Positions 33,447 to 40,921 of a DNA stretch of 41,050 nucleotides are shown in pieces (position 1 is the stretch's first letter; every line of letters begins with the position of its first letter). Origin of the DNA: Dethiothermospora halolimnae. GTDB taxonomy: Bacteria > Bacillota > Clostridia > Tissierellales > VENL01. The stretch is taken from assembly GCF_037577855.1 (NCBI RefSeq), contig NZ_JBAKFX010000037.1, forward strand, positions 1-41,050, written 5' to 3'. Under the pieces are notes generated by a model that saw only the letters and a list, made by a program, of their open reading frames with translations, ran no database searches and had not been told where the DNA came from. Position numbers and translations under genes: made by a program.

Positions 33447-34764
33447 TATCTTTAGGTAATATTAAGTTTAGTACTATTGCCGCCAAAGTACCTGTGGTTA
33501 TTCCTGAATGGAATATGATTGCTAATTTTTCGTGGAAATTATTTAGTAATTCTGGTCTAAATGCAACTGCTAGTCCTAATCCCATAGAAATAGCAATAAC
33601 CAAACTGTTTCTCCTTGTAAACCTTACTTTTTTTAAAGTCTTAATTCCACCTACTGCTATCATACCAAACATCATTATTCCAGCTCCACCTAATACCGGA
33701 TCCGGCATTATTGAAACTAATGCTCCTAGTTTTGGAAAAATACCAGACAACATTAAGATAATACCTGCAATAACAACAACAAATCTACTTGCAACCCCTG
33801 TTATAGGGATTATACCAACATTTTGACTAAATGATGTGTTAGGTCCTGCATTAAAAATACCAGCTAAAAAACTTCCAGTACCATCTGCCAATAGTCCTCC
33901 TGCCAACTCATCATGGGTGATTTTGTGGTTACTAGCTTCTCCAACTGCCATTAAATCCCCTATACTTTCCACTGTAGTAACTAAATATGCGGGAATAAAT
34001 GCCAATAATGCTGTCCAGCTAAAATCTATACCATATTTAAAAGGTGTAGGAAAAGCTATCCAAGCAGCATCTTTAACTGGAGTAATATCAAGCATTCCCA
34101 TAGGAATAGATATAATATAACCTGCTATAATACCTAATAATATAGCTCCTGCACTGAGAAAACCTTTTCCATATTGATTAAATAGTATAATTATTATCAT
34201 TACAATCCCTGCTAAGAAAAGGTTTTCTAAACTTGCATACCCCTCTGCTCCTACTTGTCCTCCTGCAGCCCAATCGATTGAAACCGGTAATAAAGTTAAA
34301 CCTATCAATGAAACAACCGTACCTGTAACAACTGGCGGAAAAATCTTCATAAGAGGTTTAATAAATCTACTCAATATTATTTCTACAAATGATCCTAATA
34401 AAGTTGCACCGAATATTCCCGGTAATCCCATTGTTGACCCAACCGCTATTGAAGGTCCTGCAAATGTAAAGTCTGTTCCCATTATACAAGGAAGTCTAGA
34501 TCCTATAGGTCCAATCCCATAGGCTTGAATAAATGTAGCTAGACCTGCCATAAATAAAGTGGCATTAACAAAAAAAGCCATTTGTTCCATTGGCAGTCCT
34601 ATGGCATTTCCTACTACTAAGGGTACCGCTACTATCCCACTAAATGCTGCAAATATATTCTGCAGTGCCAATGGTATAGCCATCTTAATAGGTGGCTTAT
34701 CATTGATTTTGTACCTTAATTCACTATTGGTTTGTGCTTTGGTGTTTGAATTAACTGTTTCCAC
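33442..34764 (-). CDS. NCS2 family purine/uracil permease
   Basis: A membrane proton symporter for a nucleobase (uracil, xanthine or related). The 440 residues contain about 12-14 membrane segments, with IPLALQNIFAAFSGIVAVPLVVG at the start and the NCS2 substrate-site motif FSQNVGIIPITGVASR (Q-N-x-G). GTDFTFAGPSIAVGS and a conserved Glu in VTTVESIGDLMAVGE also fit. The balance of motifs fits the xanthine/uric acid branch as well as the uracil one, so substrate is left open. The start codon is GTG, 5 nt after GGAGGGG. It has its own perfect promoter and a long structured leader. Confidence 0.93.
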   Translation of the reverse strand: METVNSNTKAQTNSELRYKINDKPPIKMAIPLALQNIFAAFSGIVAVPLVVGNAIGLPMEQMAFFVNATLFMAGLATFIQAYGIGPIGSRLPCIMGTDFTFAGPSIAVGSTMGLPGIFGATLLGSFVEIILSRFIKPLMKIFPPVVTGTVVSLIGLTLLPVSIDWAAGGQVGAEGYASLENLFLAGIVMIIIILFNQYGKGFLSAGAILLGIIAGYIISIPMGMLDITPVKDAAWIAFPTPFKYGIDFSWTALLAFIPAYLVTTVESIGDLMAVGEASNHKITHDELAGGLLADGTGSFLAGIFNAGPNTSFSQNVGIIPITGVASRFVVVIAGIILMLSGIFPKLGALVSIMPDPVLGGAGIMMFGMIAVGGIKTLKKVRFTRRNSLVIAISMGLGLAVAFRPELLNNFHEKLAIIFHSGITTGTLAAIVLNLILPKDK

Positions 34765-34943
34765 AATTGCCCCTCCTTTTTTAAGTAGCCCTAGTCTGAA
34801 TATACAGCTACTATTTATTAAATGATAACTCTAATTATCATTTTCTTCTTTAATTTTTATTTCCCTTTGTAATATTAATACAATAGTTTTGCTAATTTTC
34901 TAACTTCTAAACTAAAGGGAAAATAATAATTTATTAATAATTT
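34765..34943 (-). promoter_or_regulatory. Structured ~180-nt leader of the NCS2 permease gene (candidate regulatory RNA)
   Basis: From the predicted start site the minus-strand transcript can form three stems. The first is TTTCCCTTT (34914-34922) with AAAGGGAAA (34860-34868), enclosing 45 nt. The second is AAATGATAA/TTATCATTT (34820-34843, 6-base loop). The third is GTAGC/GCTAC (34785-34811), ending 5 nt before AAAAAAGGAGG, the ribosome site. It does not match the purine, preQ1 or PyrR motifs I know. It could be a riboswitch or simply a long UTR. Confidence 0.5.
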
Positions 34944-34949
34944 GTTATA

Positions 34950-34978
34950 ATTATATTTTTTATGTCGTTGTTTGTCAA
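34950..34978 (-). promoter_or_regulatory. Consensus sigma-A promoter of the NCS2 permease
   Basis: On the minus strand a perfect TTGACA (34973-34978) and a perfect TATAAT (34950-34955) are separated by exactly 17 bp, about 186 bp before the start codon. Confidence 0.9.
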
Positions 34979-35077
34979 AACTGTTCACCGTTTTAATTTC
35001 CATATTATAGAAATATTTTTTGTTTTTTTTGTAATATTTTAATATAAAAAAATATGTTTTTCATCTTAAGAAAACGC

Positions 35078-35136
35078 TTACATATAAAAAGTTTACAATT
35101 CAAGGAAAAGTTAAATTGTAAACTTTTTATATGTAA
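35078..35136. repeat. Long AT-rich hairpin with perfect 23-bp arms downstream of the DUF2225 gene
   Basis: TTACATATAAAAAGTTTACA plus ATT (35078-35100) is exactly complementary to 35114-35136 across a 13-base loop. It lies 45 bp past the stop codon of the DUF2225 gene and 100 bp before the NCS2 promoter. It might act as an unusual bidirectional terminator, since each arm contains a T-run, or be a small repeat. There is no GC core. Confidence 0.65.
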
Positions 35137-35180
35137 ATTATTTATTATATAATCTCTATAAAATAGCATTAATTTATAAA

Positions 35181-35843
35181 TTATTTATTTTCTCTAATAT
35201 TATTCCATTGTTCTCTAGCCATCTTTTCAATATTAGGTTTCGTTTTTATAAGAGGGTCTGAAACTACATTTCCAAACCAAGATACAGCTTTATCATTATC
35301 ACCAAGTTTTCTATATAATTCTCCCACAAGATATCCTAATGTTATTTGATCCATATTAGTACTAGCTAAAGACTCCTTCATATAAGCTTCCTCATATGAA
35401 TCCAATGCGATTTTTAAAAACCTATCTTCTTTTATGTCTTCTTTCATTCTATATAACCAAGCGGTTCTTAAAGAAACATTCCCTATATCTAATTTCTTAC
35501 TATTTAATATTTGACAATTACATAATGCTATTAAATAACATTCAATAGCATCATCAACACTTCTCACTCCGTTAAATTCTCTTTTTTTCCATTTAGAAGT
35601 TATCTCTTTTTTTATTAATTCTTTATCTTTAGGTTTTACTTCTTCAAATTTAGATTCAAGGGCTGAATATCCACAATTAGGGCAAACAAAAACATCATAT
35701 TTTACGGGATTCTCACACTTATAATGAGTAAAAAAATCACTATCTCTTTTTTCAACTCTAAGCTTTGACCTCTTTACTTTAGTCGTTTTAAATTTTTCAT
35801 TGCATACAGGACAATCAACCTTCTTTTCATATAGTTCCTCCAT
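35181..35843 (-). CDS. DUF2225 family protein (two CxxC zinc-ribbon pairs, TPR-like tail)
   Basis: Function unknown; 220 residues. The N-terminus has CPVCNEKF (Cys11/14 region) and FVCPNCGYSALESKF, two CxxC pairs that probably bind zinc, with a further Cys in HYKCENPV. The C-terminal half (about 90-220) is helical with TPR-like spacing: AIECYLIALCNCQ, TAWLYRM, LDSYEEAYMKES, GYLVGELYRKLGDNDKAVSWFGNV. DUF2225 proteins are widespread in Clostridia. The ATG follows AGGAGGAGGTAGA. No neighbour suggests a pathway. Confidence 0.85.
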   Translation of the reverse strand: MEELYEKKVDCPVCNEKFKTTKVKRSKLRVEKRDSDFFTHYKCENPVKYDVFVCPNCGYSALESKFEEVKPKDKELIKKEITSKWKKREFNGVRSVDDAIECYLIALCNCQILNSKKLDIGNVSLRTAWLYRMKEDIKEDRFLKIALDSYEEAYMKESLASTNMDQITLGYLVGELYRKLGDNDKAVSWFGNVVSDPLIKTKPNIEKMAREQWNNIRENK

Positions 35844-35924
35844 TCTACCTCCTCCTACGTTATCTTTATATAAATCATTAAAAATAATATATCTATTTAC
35901 AAATTATATTTGTGGAAAACAGAA

Positions 35925-35990
35925 ACAAAGGCGCTGTCGGTGCTTCTGTGTTCTGTGCAGAGAACAGGGAGTTTTCAGCCCTAATATCTT
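35925..35990. repeat. Intergenic imperfect repeat related to 26430-26492
   Basis: ACAAAGGCGC-TGT-CGGTGCTTCTGTGTTCTGTGCAGAGAACAGG resembles the other copy's GGTGCTTCTTTGTT...GTGCAGAG. It carries a weaker stem. It lies directly downstream of the VanW gene and may contribute to its 3' end, though it lacks a strong terminator stem. Confidence 0.45.
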
Positions 35991-35999
35991 GCTTTTAAT

Positions 36000-37358
36000 T
36001 CATTCAAAGGTTATATTTTCTACCCCTGCGCCTTTTTTTATAATATGTTTTACAGGTTTATAAAAATCCTCTGTTATAATCCTACTATCTACTTTTTCCC
36101 CATCCACAAATATATTTTTATAAACCTTAACCTTATACCCATATCTACCTTGCTGAATAATCTTTATCTCTTCAGGTTTTAATGTTTCATCAACCTTTTC
36201 TTCAACTTCAGGTTTAATAACTTCTTCAGTAATTGATTGAAATTTTATAACCCTATTATCTGTTATCTTGCCTCCATAAATAGTAATAGTTAATTGTCTA
36301 TTTTTTGATTTTACATCTAAGTATATGGGAAACTCATAATTATTTTTAAACTTAAAATCTAAATAGTCATATGCCACAGCAGCATCCAGGCCTTTTGGAA
36401 CATACTTAACAGGAAGAGAATGATGATGTCTCTCCACAACTTCAAGTTCTGATAATAATACTGTATTATATAGGGTTGTAGATAATTGGCACACTCCACC
36501 TCCGACACCATCTACAAAATCTCCGTCTAATATTATTTTAGACTCCATATATCCTGTGTCTTTATTTCTAATCCCAGTAGCTTTATTTAAGGAAAATACT
36601 TCCTTAGGACTTAAGACTGTACCATTAATCTTTTTAGCAGAAATTTGTATATTATTAACTCTACCTAGACTACTAGTCTTAAAAAATGTAGTATAGGAAC
36701 TCAATTTGTATTTTACTTTTTCTAATTCTTTTTTAGTTAATTTAGGTATATCTTTTATTACTGGTATATTAATATCGGTTTTATTATTTAATCCAATATA
36801 TATCTCTCTCATCAATGAATTCTTATCTACTTCTATACCAATTACCTCTGGAGTTATTAAGAATCTACCATTTTTAAGTTCTATCTTGGCCCTTTTACTT
36901 TCAGTACCTATATCCCTATTAATTTTATCAATTACATTATTAATTTTTTTCTTATTAAAGGATAGCTTCATTACTATATTTCTTTTTCCTTTTTTTATAG
37001 TATATATTTCTTTTAACCTCATAAATATACTTCCTTTTCTACCAACATTTAAAGCTTCATTTACCGCTTCATGATAATTATAAGTACCCTCTATTTCGTT
37101 AAACATTAACTTGTATTCATAACTACTGTATTTTAGTTTAATATATGTACTATTTAAAGCCTTAGAAAAATAATTTTCTAATATTTTAATAACTTCAGTA
37201 CCATTATAGCCTCCCACTGAGACATTGTTTATATAGACACCGTCATATATAGTGGTCTTATTTAAAGTAAAATAAAAAAATATTATACTAACTAATATTA
37301 TTAAAATAACTGTAGAAACAACAATTCTAATCATGTTCTTCTTATTTAATAATAACAT
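36000..37358 (-). CDS. VanW family protein with N-terminal membrane anchor and C-terminal G5-like domain
   Basis: A cell-envelope protein of 452 residues; exact role unknown. One N-terminal membrane helix (about 10-30, IRIVVSTVILIILVSIIFFY) anchors it outside. A putative peptidoglycan-binding/YoaR-like region (about 35-215) with a repeated INVGGYNGTE-style start follows. The VanW domain (about 225-360) has the hallmark GGGVCQLSTTLYNTVLLSELEVVERHHHS and GLDAAVAYDYLDFKF. The tail (about 375-452) looks like a G5 domain (GYKVKVYKNIFVDGEKVDSRIITEDFY). VanW occurs in some vancomycin-resistance clusters, but stand-alone copies are common in Clostridia and do not imply resistance. The ATG follows GGGGTGAATT. 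Confidence 0.9.
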   Translation of the reverse strand: MLLLNKKNMIRIVVSTVILIILVSIIFFYFTLNKTTIYDGVYINNVSVGGYNGTEVIKILENYFSKALNSTYIKLKYSSYEYKLMFNEIEGTYNYHEAVNEALNVGRKGSIFMRLKEIYTIKKGKRNIVMKLSFNKKKINNVIDKINRDIGTESKRAKIELKNGRFLITPEVIGIEVDKNSLMREIYIGLNNKTDINIPVIKDIPKLTKKELEKVKYKLSSYTTFFKTSSLGRVNNIQISAKKINGTVLSPKEVFSLNKATGIRNKDTGYMESKIILDGDFVDGVGGGVCQLSTTLYNTVLLSELEVVERHHHSLPVKYVPKGLDAAVAYDYLDFKFKNNYEFPIYLDVKSKNRQLTITIYGGKITDNRVIKFQSITEEVIKPEVEEKVDETLKPEEIKIIQQGRYGYKVKVYKNIFVDGEKVDSRIITEDFYKPVKHIIKKGAGVENITFE

Positions 37359-37486
37359 AATTCACCCCTTAATAATATATTATTAGTCATTAAATAGTAT
37401 AAATACCTTCTTTATAAAATATTATTTAACTGTTTAATCAAATATGAGTAATATTAATTTAGAAATCACAAATATATCTAGACCAA

Positions 37487-37530
37487 ATAAAATAGCTATA
37501 CTATGTAATTACATAGTATAGCTATTTTAT
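37487..37530 (-). terminator. Perfect 44-bp palindrome behind the FtsA-like gene (terminator)
   Basis: ATAAAATAGCTATACTATGT plus AA is followed at once by its complement, with no loop bases. Extending outward gives CCA/TGG pairing with one mismatch (37483-37534). On the minus strand it follows the FtsA-like stop codon by about 20 bp and ends in TATTTTATTTGG, so termination is the likely role. The length and perfection are unusual. Confidence 0.7.
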
Positions 37531-37549
37531 CTGGTTTGTATACATATAT

Positions 37550-39544
37550 CTACTTATTCCAATATATCTCTAAATTATCTCCATCATTAAGTTTTCTAAC
37601 ATATTCTGCTTTCTCCCCATTTACTTTAAGAACCAATATGCCATTAGGTTTCGATAAATCAAAGTCTATGTGATCGAAAACATCTACAAAGATAAACTCT
37701 TTTTTATTATAGTTTATTATCTTTTCTTCTCCATTTATCTTTAGTGTGATAGTTTTGCCATTAGTATTGTTATTACTTTTCCTAATATAAGATTTATTAT
37801 AGTATTCTATTGTATCACCGTCACTGATTAGTATATTACTATTTATTTTTTCATCATTTATATATACGTTATAATCCTGTTGGTCTAAACCTTGGCTTTT
37901 AAATAGTTCATCTACACTTTTAATTTCATTAACTTCTATTCTATCCTTCTCTTTAATGGTAATATTATCTTTTATAATATTACCATTAACCTTTATATCA
38001 GTAATCAAGTTAACTTTAGTCCCTGCTAACTTAACAGATTTATCCATATTTAAACATTCAAACAACTTTGGTACGATCTTTTCCCCTTCTTTGGCCTCAT
38101 CAATTAGTACTATATCGTTATTTTTAAGTTTATATTCTAAATTCTCTAACTTATTATTAACATATATTTTGGCCGGTTCCCCAAAGCTTCCTTTTTTAAT
38201 CTTAGTCTCCCCATTAATATAATATATAAAATCTTCACCTCTACTAGGTATAAGCTTTCTAGGGTTATATCCAACTAAAACCAGGGCATCAGAAACTTTG
38301 ATCTCCTTAGAGTTAAATAATTTAATTTTCTTTCCATTAACCTTTATTTCAAGAAAATCCTTTTCTTTACTATTTAGAGCAGTTATTGCAATCCCAATTG
38401 GTGTTATACCATTGGGACCTTCTAAATCTTCCGAAACCCCATTTACATCGTCAATAATAGATGTGTCCCTTATCACCACCCTTTCTTCAGGTAATTCTAA
38501 GTATTCGGCTATTCTAGAAGTTATAGTTGGTATTTGACTCCCACCACCAATCAAAAACACAGCACTGGGAGATTTTCCATTATAGGCTATAATGTTTTCC
38601 GATATCTCTTTAGCTAAATTATCTATTGCATCACCTATGTTTCCAATAATCTCACTGGTATTCATATTATGCTCTATTCCTACTATATCATTGAATTTAT
38701 GATTTTCTTGTCTATTCAGTTCTACTTTAAGTCTTTCTGCTGAATCATAGTCTAATAAATAAGATTTAGAAATTTTTTCAGTTATTTCATCTCCTGCAAT
38801 GGAAGCCATAGCATAGGCAACTATGGAGCCATCTTTAGTTATGGCTATATCTGATGTTCCAGCACCAATATCCACAAGGGCTAAATTTAAAAGACGCATA
38901 TTCTTCTTTATAGCTACATTAATCGCCGCAATAGGCTCTAAGGTTAAATTAATAACTTCAAGTCCAACTTTGCTCATTACAGTATAGAGACTATCCACGA
39001 CAATATTAGGTAAAAAAGTAGCCAATACATCGGTTCCTATTTTGTTGCCCTTATGTCCTTCTAGATTCTCCATAAAGTTATCATCTAAATAATAGTTTAT
39101 AACAGTATATCCAACACAATAATACTTATCATTATAGTCTTTATTTTCTTCTAAAGTCTGTTGAGCTTTTTGGATTGCCTCCATTTCCAAACTTTCAATT
39201 ATTTGTTTGCTAATTTCCTGGGTAATATCAATATCCCTATCAACCCTAACTTTATATGTCTTTAAAGCTCTACCGGCTGCAGCAATAGCTACTTTATCTA
39301 ATTTTATCTCTAGCTTCTCTTCAAGTTTTAACTTTACCTTCTCTACTATATCAACTACTCCTTTGATATCATGAATTTGTCCATCATACATTACCCGTTT
39401 ATCATGTTCCATCATCTCAGTAGCTAATATTTTAAAGCAATCATCCCTGTATTCACCCACTAAGCCAATAACAGTCCTTGTTCCAATATCTAAAGAAAAA
39501 ATTATATTTTTATTTTCTAAGTTCAAATTATTATCTAGTTCCAT
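37550..39544 (-). CDS. FtsA/PilM-like actin-fold ATPase with a long repeat-rich C-terminal region
   Basis: 664 residues, much longer than typical FtsA (about 420). The N-terminal ~395 residues are an FtsA-type actin fold. Phosphate 1 is FSLDIGTRTVIGLVG; the FtsA-specific subdomain is KVAIAAAGRALKTYKV; phosphate 2 is ALVDIGAGTSDIAI; the adenosine site is PSAVFLIGGGSQIP. The C-terminal ~270 residues contain at least four short repeats of the form x-V-N-G/N ... L-x-x-x-D-x-I-x-I: YVNNKLENLEYKLKNNDIVL, DIKVNGNIIKDNITIKEKDR, VYINDEKINSNILISDGDTI, LKVNGEKAEYVRKLNDGDNL. They suggest tandem beta-grasp-like units. The ATG follows AGAGGTGTTCTA. Role in division or envelope assembly is inferred. Confidence 0.82.
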   Translation of the reverse strand: MELDNNLNLENKNIIFSLDIGTRTVIGLVGEYRDDCFKILATEMMEHDKRVMYDGQIHDIKGVVDIVEKVKLKLEEKLEIKLDKVAIAAAGRALKTYKVRVDRDIDITQEISKQIIESLEMEAIQKAQQTLEENKDYNDKYYCVGYTVINYYLDDNFMENLEGHKGNKIGTDVLATFLPNIVVDSLYTVMSKVGLEVINLTLEPIAAINVAIKKNMRLLNLALVDIGAGTSDIAITKDGSIVAYAMASIAGDEITEKISKSYLLDYDSAERLKVELNRQENHKFNDIVGIEHNMNTSEIIGNIGDAIDNLAKEISENIIAYNGKSPSAVFLIGGGSQIPTITSRIAEYLELPEERVVIRDTSIIDDVNGVSEDLEGPNGITPIGIAITALNSKEKDFLEIKVNGKKIKLFNSKEIKVSDALVLVGYNPRKLIPSRGEDFIYYINGETKIKKGSFGEPAKIYVNNKLENLEYKLKNNDIVLIDEAKEGEKIVPKLFECLNMDKSVKLAGTKVNLITDIKVNGNIIKDNITIKEKDRIEVNEIKSVDELFKSQGLDQQDYNVYINDEKINSNILISDGDTIEYYNKSYIRKSNNNTNGKTITLKINGEEKIINYNKKEFIFVDVFDHIDFDLSKPNGILVLKVNGEKAEYVRKLNDGDNLEIYWNK

Positions 39545-39621
39545 TAGAACACCTCTTCTTAAAGTTATCCACTAAAACTATTCTTCATAAGTTGTCATTT
39601 CTCCTTCTTTTTTTACAAATA

Positions 39622-39653
39622 TAAAAATAGACTATGTAAATATCTATTTTTTA
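39622..39653 (-). terminator. Terminator of nth
   Basis: AAAAATAGA...TCTATTTTTATATTTG on the minus strand, a 9-bp AT-rich stem with an 11-base loop and T-tail, overlapping the nth stop codon. It is weak because the stem has little GC. Confidence 0.55.
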
Positions 39654-40291
39654 TTCTTTTTATAATATATGCAATACTTCGTTAATGGACAAACTTCACA
39701 ATTAGGTTTTCTGGCTTTACATATTCTTCTACCATGAAAAATCAACCAATGATGGGCATCAGACCATTTTTCTTTATCTATATTTTTCATTAGGTCCTTC
39801 TCAGTATCTTTAACATTATCACTTGAAGCTAATCCTATTCTATTTGAAACTCTAAACACGTGGGTGTCAACAGCTATAGCATCTTTGCCAAAGGCATTAC
39901 TTATAACCACATTGGCGGTTTTTCTACCTACTCCCGGTAACTTTATAAGTTCTTCTCTAGTTTCTGGAACCTTACTATTATAATCATGAACCAATATATC
40001 ACAGGCTCCCAAAATATTTTTACTTTTATTTCTATAGAAACCACAACTTCTGATTAATTCACCCAGCTGTTGTTGACTAAGGTTTAAAAAGTCCTTCGGT
40101 GTCTTGTATTTTTTAAATAGCTCCTTGGTTATTTTATTTACCCTAACATCTGTACACTGAGCCGATAATATTGTTGCAATTAACAGTTCAAAGGGATTAG
40201 AATGATTTAATTCCGTAGTTGCATCGGGAAAAGTATCTTCTAAAATATTTAAAACCTCATTTATCTCTTTTTTATTAAGTTTTTTTTTCAC
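39644..40291 (-). CDS. nth: Endonuclease III
   Basis: Base-excision repair DNA glycosylase/AP lyase for oxidised pyrimidines. It has 215 residues. The helix-hairpin-helix is LPGVGRKTANVV with the catalytic Lys in GRKTA, and the catalytic Asp is in AVDTHVFRV. The C-terminal 4Fe-4S cluster is C-x6-C-x2-C-x5-C (CKARKPNCEVCPLTKYC), all four cysteines present. The GTG start follows AGGAGTGATTAA. Neighbours give no functional link. Confidence 0.96.
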   Translation of the reverse strand: MKKKLNKKEINEVLNILEDTFPDATTELNHSNPFELLIATILSAQCTDVRVNKITKELFKKYKTPKDFLNLSQQQLGELIRSCGFYRNKSKNILGACDILVHDYNSKVPETREELIKLPGVGRKTANVVISNAFGKDAIAVDTHVFRVSNRIGLASSDNVKDTEKDLMKNIDKEKWSDAHHWLIFHGRRICKARKPNCEVCPLTKYCIYYKKNKK

Positions 40292-40380
40292 TTAATCACT
40301 CCTAGTTATAGTGAATTTATATCTTTAAATTTAAACTATAATATATAATATCCCAAATTTATATCTATAAACACTTATTT

Positions 40381-40515
40381 TAATTGACAATGGAGAGTTG
40401 ACAATTGACAATTTAAGGTGATTTTACTCACTTTGTTCGTAAAATATTATATTTAAATCGGCTTTAGCCGATTTTTTTCCTTAATTGTCCACTGTCAATT
40501 GTCAATCGTCAACTT
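40381..40515. repeat. Composite inverted-repeat element between nth and the DUF503 gene
   Basis: The 260-bp gap has no gene. Its outer arms, TTGACAATTGACAATTTAAGG (from 40399) and CCTTAATTGTCCACTGTCAATTGTCAATCGTCAAC (to about 40513), are imperfect inverted repeats of about 35 bp built from TTGACAAT words. Inside are ATTTTAC/GTAAAAT (40421-40445), with a core that on the minus strand reads ACGAACAAAGTGAGT, and a hairpin AATCGGC-TTTA-GCCGATTTTTTT (about 40458-40480) shaped like a plus-strand terminator. It looks like a small non-autonomous repeat. Confidence 0.7.
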
Positions 40516-40551
40516 TTTTATATTCTCCAAATAGAAAGACCAATAACATAT

Positions 40552-40833
40552 TTATAATATTTCAATATTATAATCGACTATTTCCACCCTACTATCCCTT
40601 TCTATAAACTTTATAACCTTTCCAATCATCTGGTCAGCATGTTTGCTGTTATTAGTTACACAGGATATTCCTATTAATGCTTTTCTCCACTTATCATTAA
40701 AATCCACCTCTGCTATAGATACATTAAATCTAGATTTTATTCGTTCTATTATACTTTTTATTACATGTCTCTTTTCCTTTAATGAATTTGTTTCATAAAT
40801 CATTAATTCCAATGTGCAAGCACCAATTATCAT
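40552..40833 (-). CDS. DUF503 domain-containing protein (YlxP-like)
   Basis: A small soluble protein of 93 residues: MIIGACTLELMIYETNSLKEKRHVIKSIIERIK to VDYNIEIL. DUF503/YlxP proteins occur next to infB and rbfA in many Firmicutes, but the role is not settled; here the gene stands alone. The frame is open for 14 more codons, but that stretch contains part of the inverted repeat at 40850-40880. The GGGGTGATAAAT ribosome site also points to the ATG at 40833, which gives the family's normal N-terminus. Confidence 0.88.
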   Translation of the reverse strand: MIIGACTLELMIYETNSLKEKRHVIKSIIERIKSRFNVSIAEVDFNDKWRKALIGISCVTNNSKHADQMIGKVIKFIERDSRVEIVDYNIEIL

Positions 40834-40849
40834 ATTTATCACCCCGTGG

Positions 40850-40880
40850 CAAAATTGGCTGAAAATCATAGCCAATTTTG
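40850..40880. promoter_or_regulatory. Inverted repeat just upstream of the DUF503 gene
   Basis: CAAAATTGGCT-GAAAATCAT-AGCCAATTTTG has perfect 11-bp arms and ends 16 bp before the start codon, overlapping the ribosome-site region. It is followed on the plus strand by a direct repeat of AATTGTAAATT. It could be an operator, a 5'UTR hairpin or part of a small repeat. Confidence 0.5.
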
Positions 40881-40921
40881 AATTGTAAATTTTAAATTAT
40901 CAATTGTAAATTAAAACCTTA

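Noticed and set aside
34765..34943. Purine (guanine/xanthine) riboswitch before the NCS2 permease
   Set aside because: The conserved purine aptamer blocks (TATA...GGTTTCTACC...CCGTAAA) are not present.
36000..37358. Vancomycin resistance gene
   Set aside because: VanW alone is not a resistance determinant; no vanHAX-type ligase or dehydrogenase genes are nearby.
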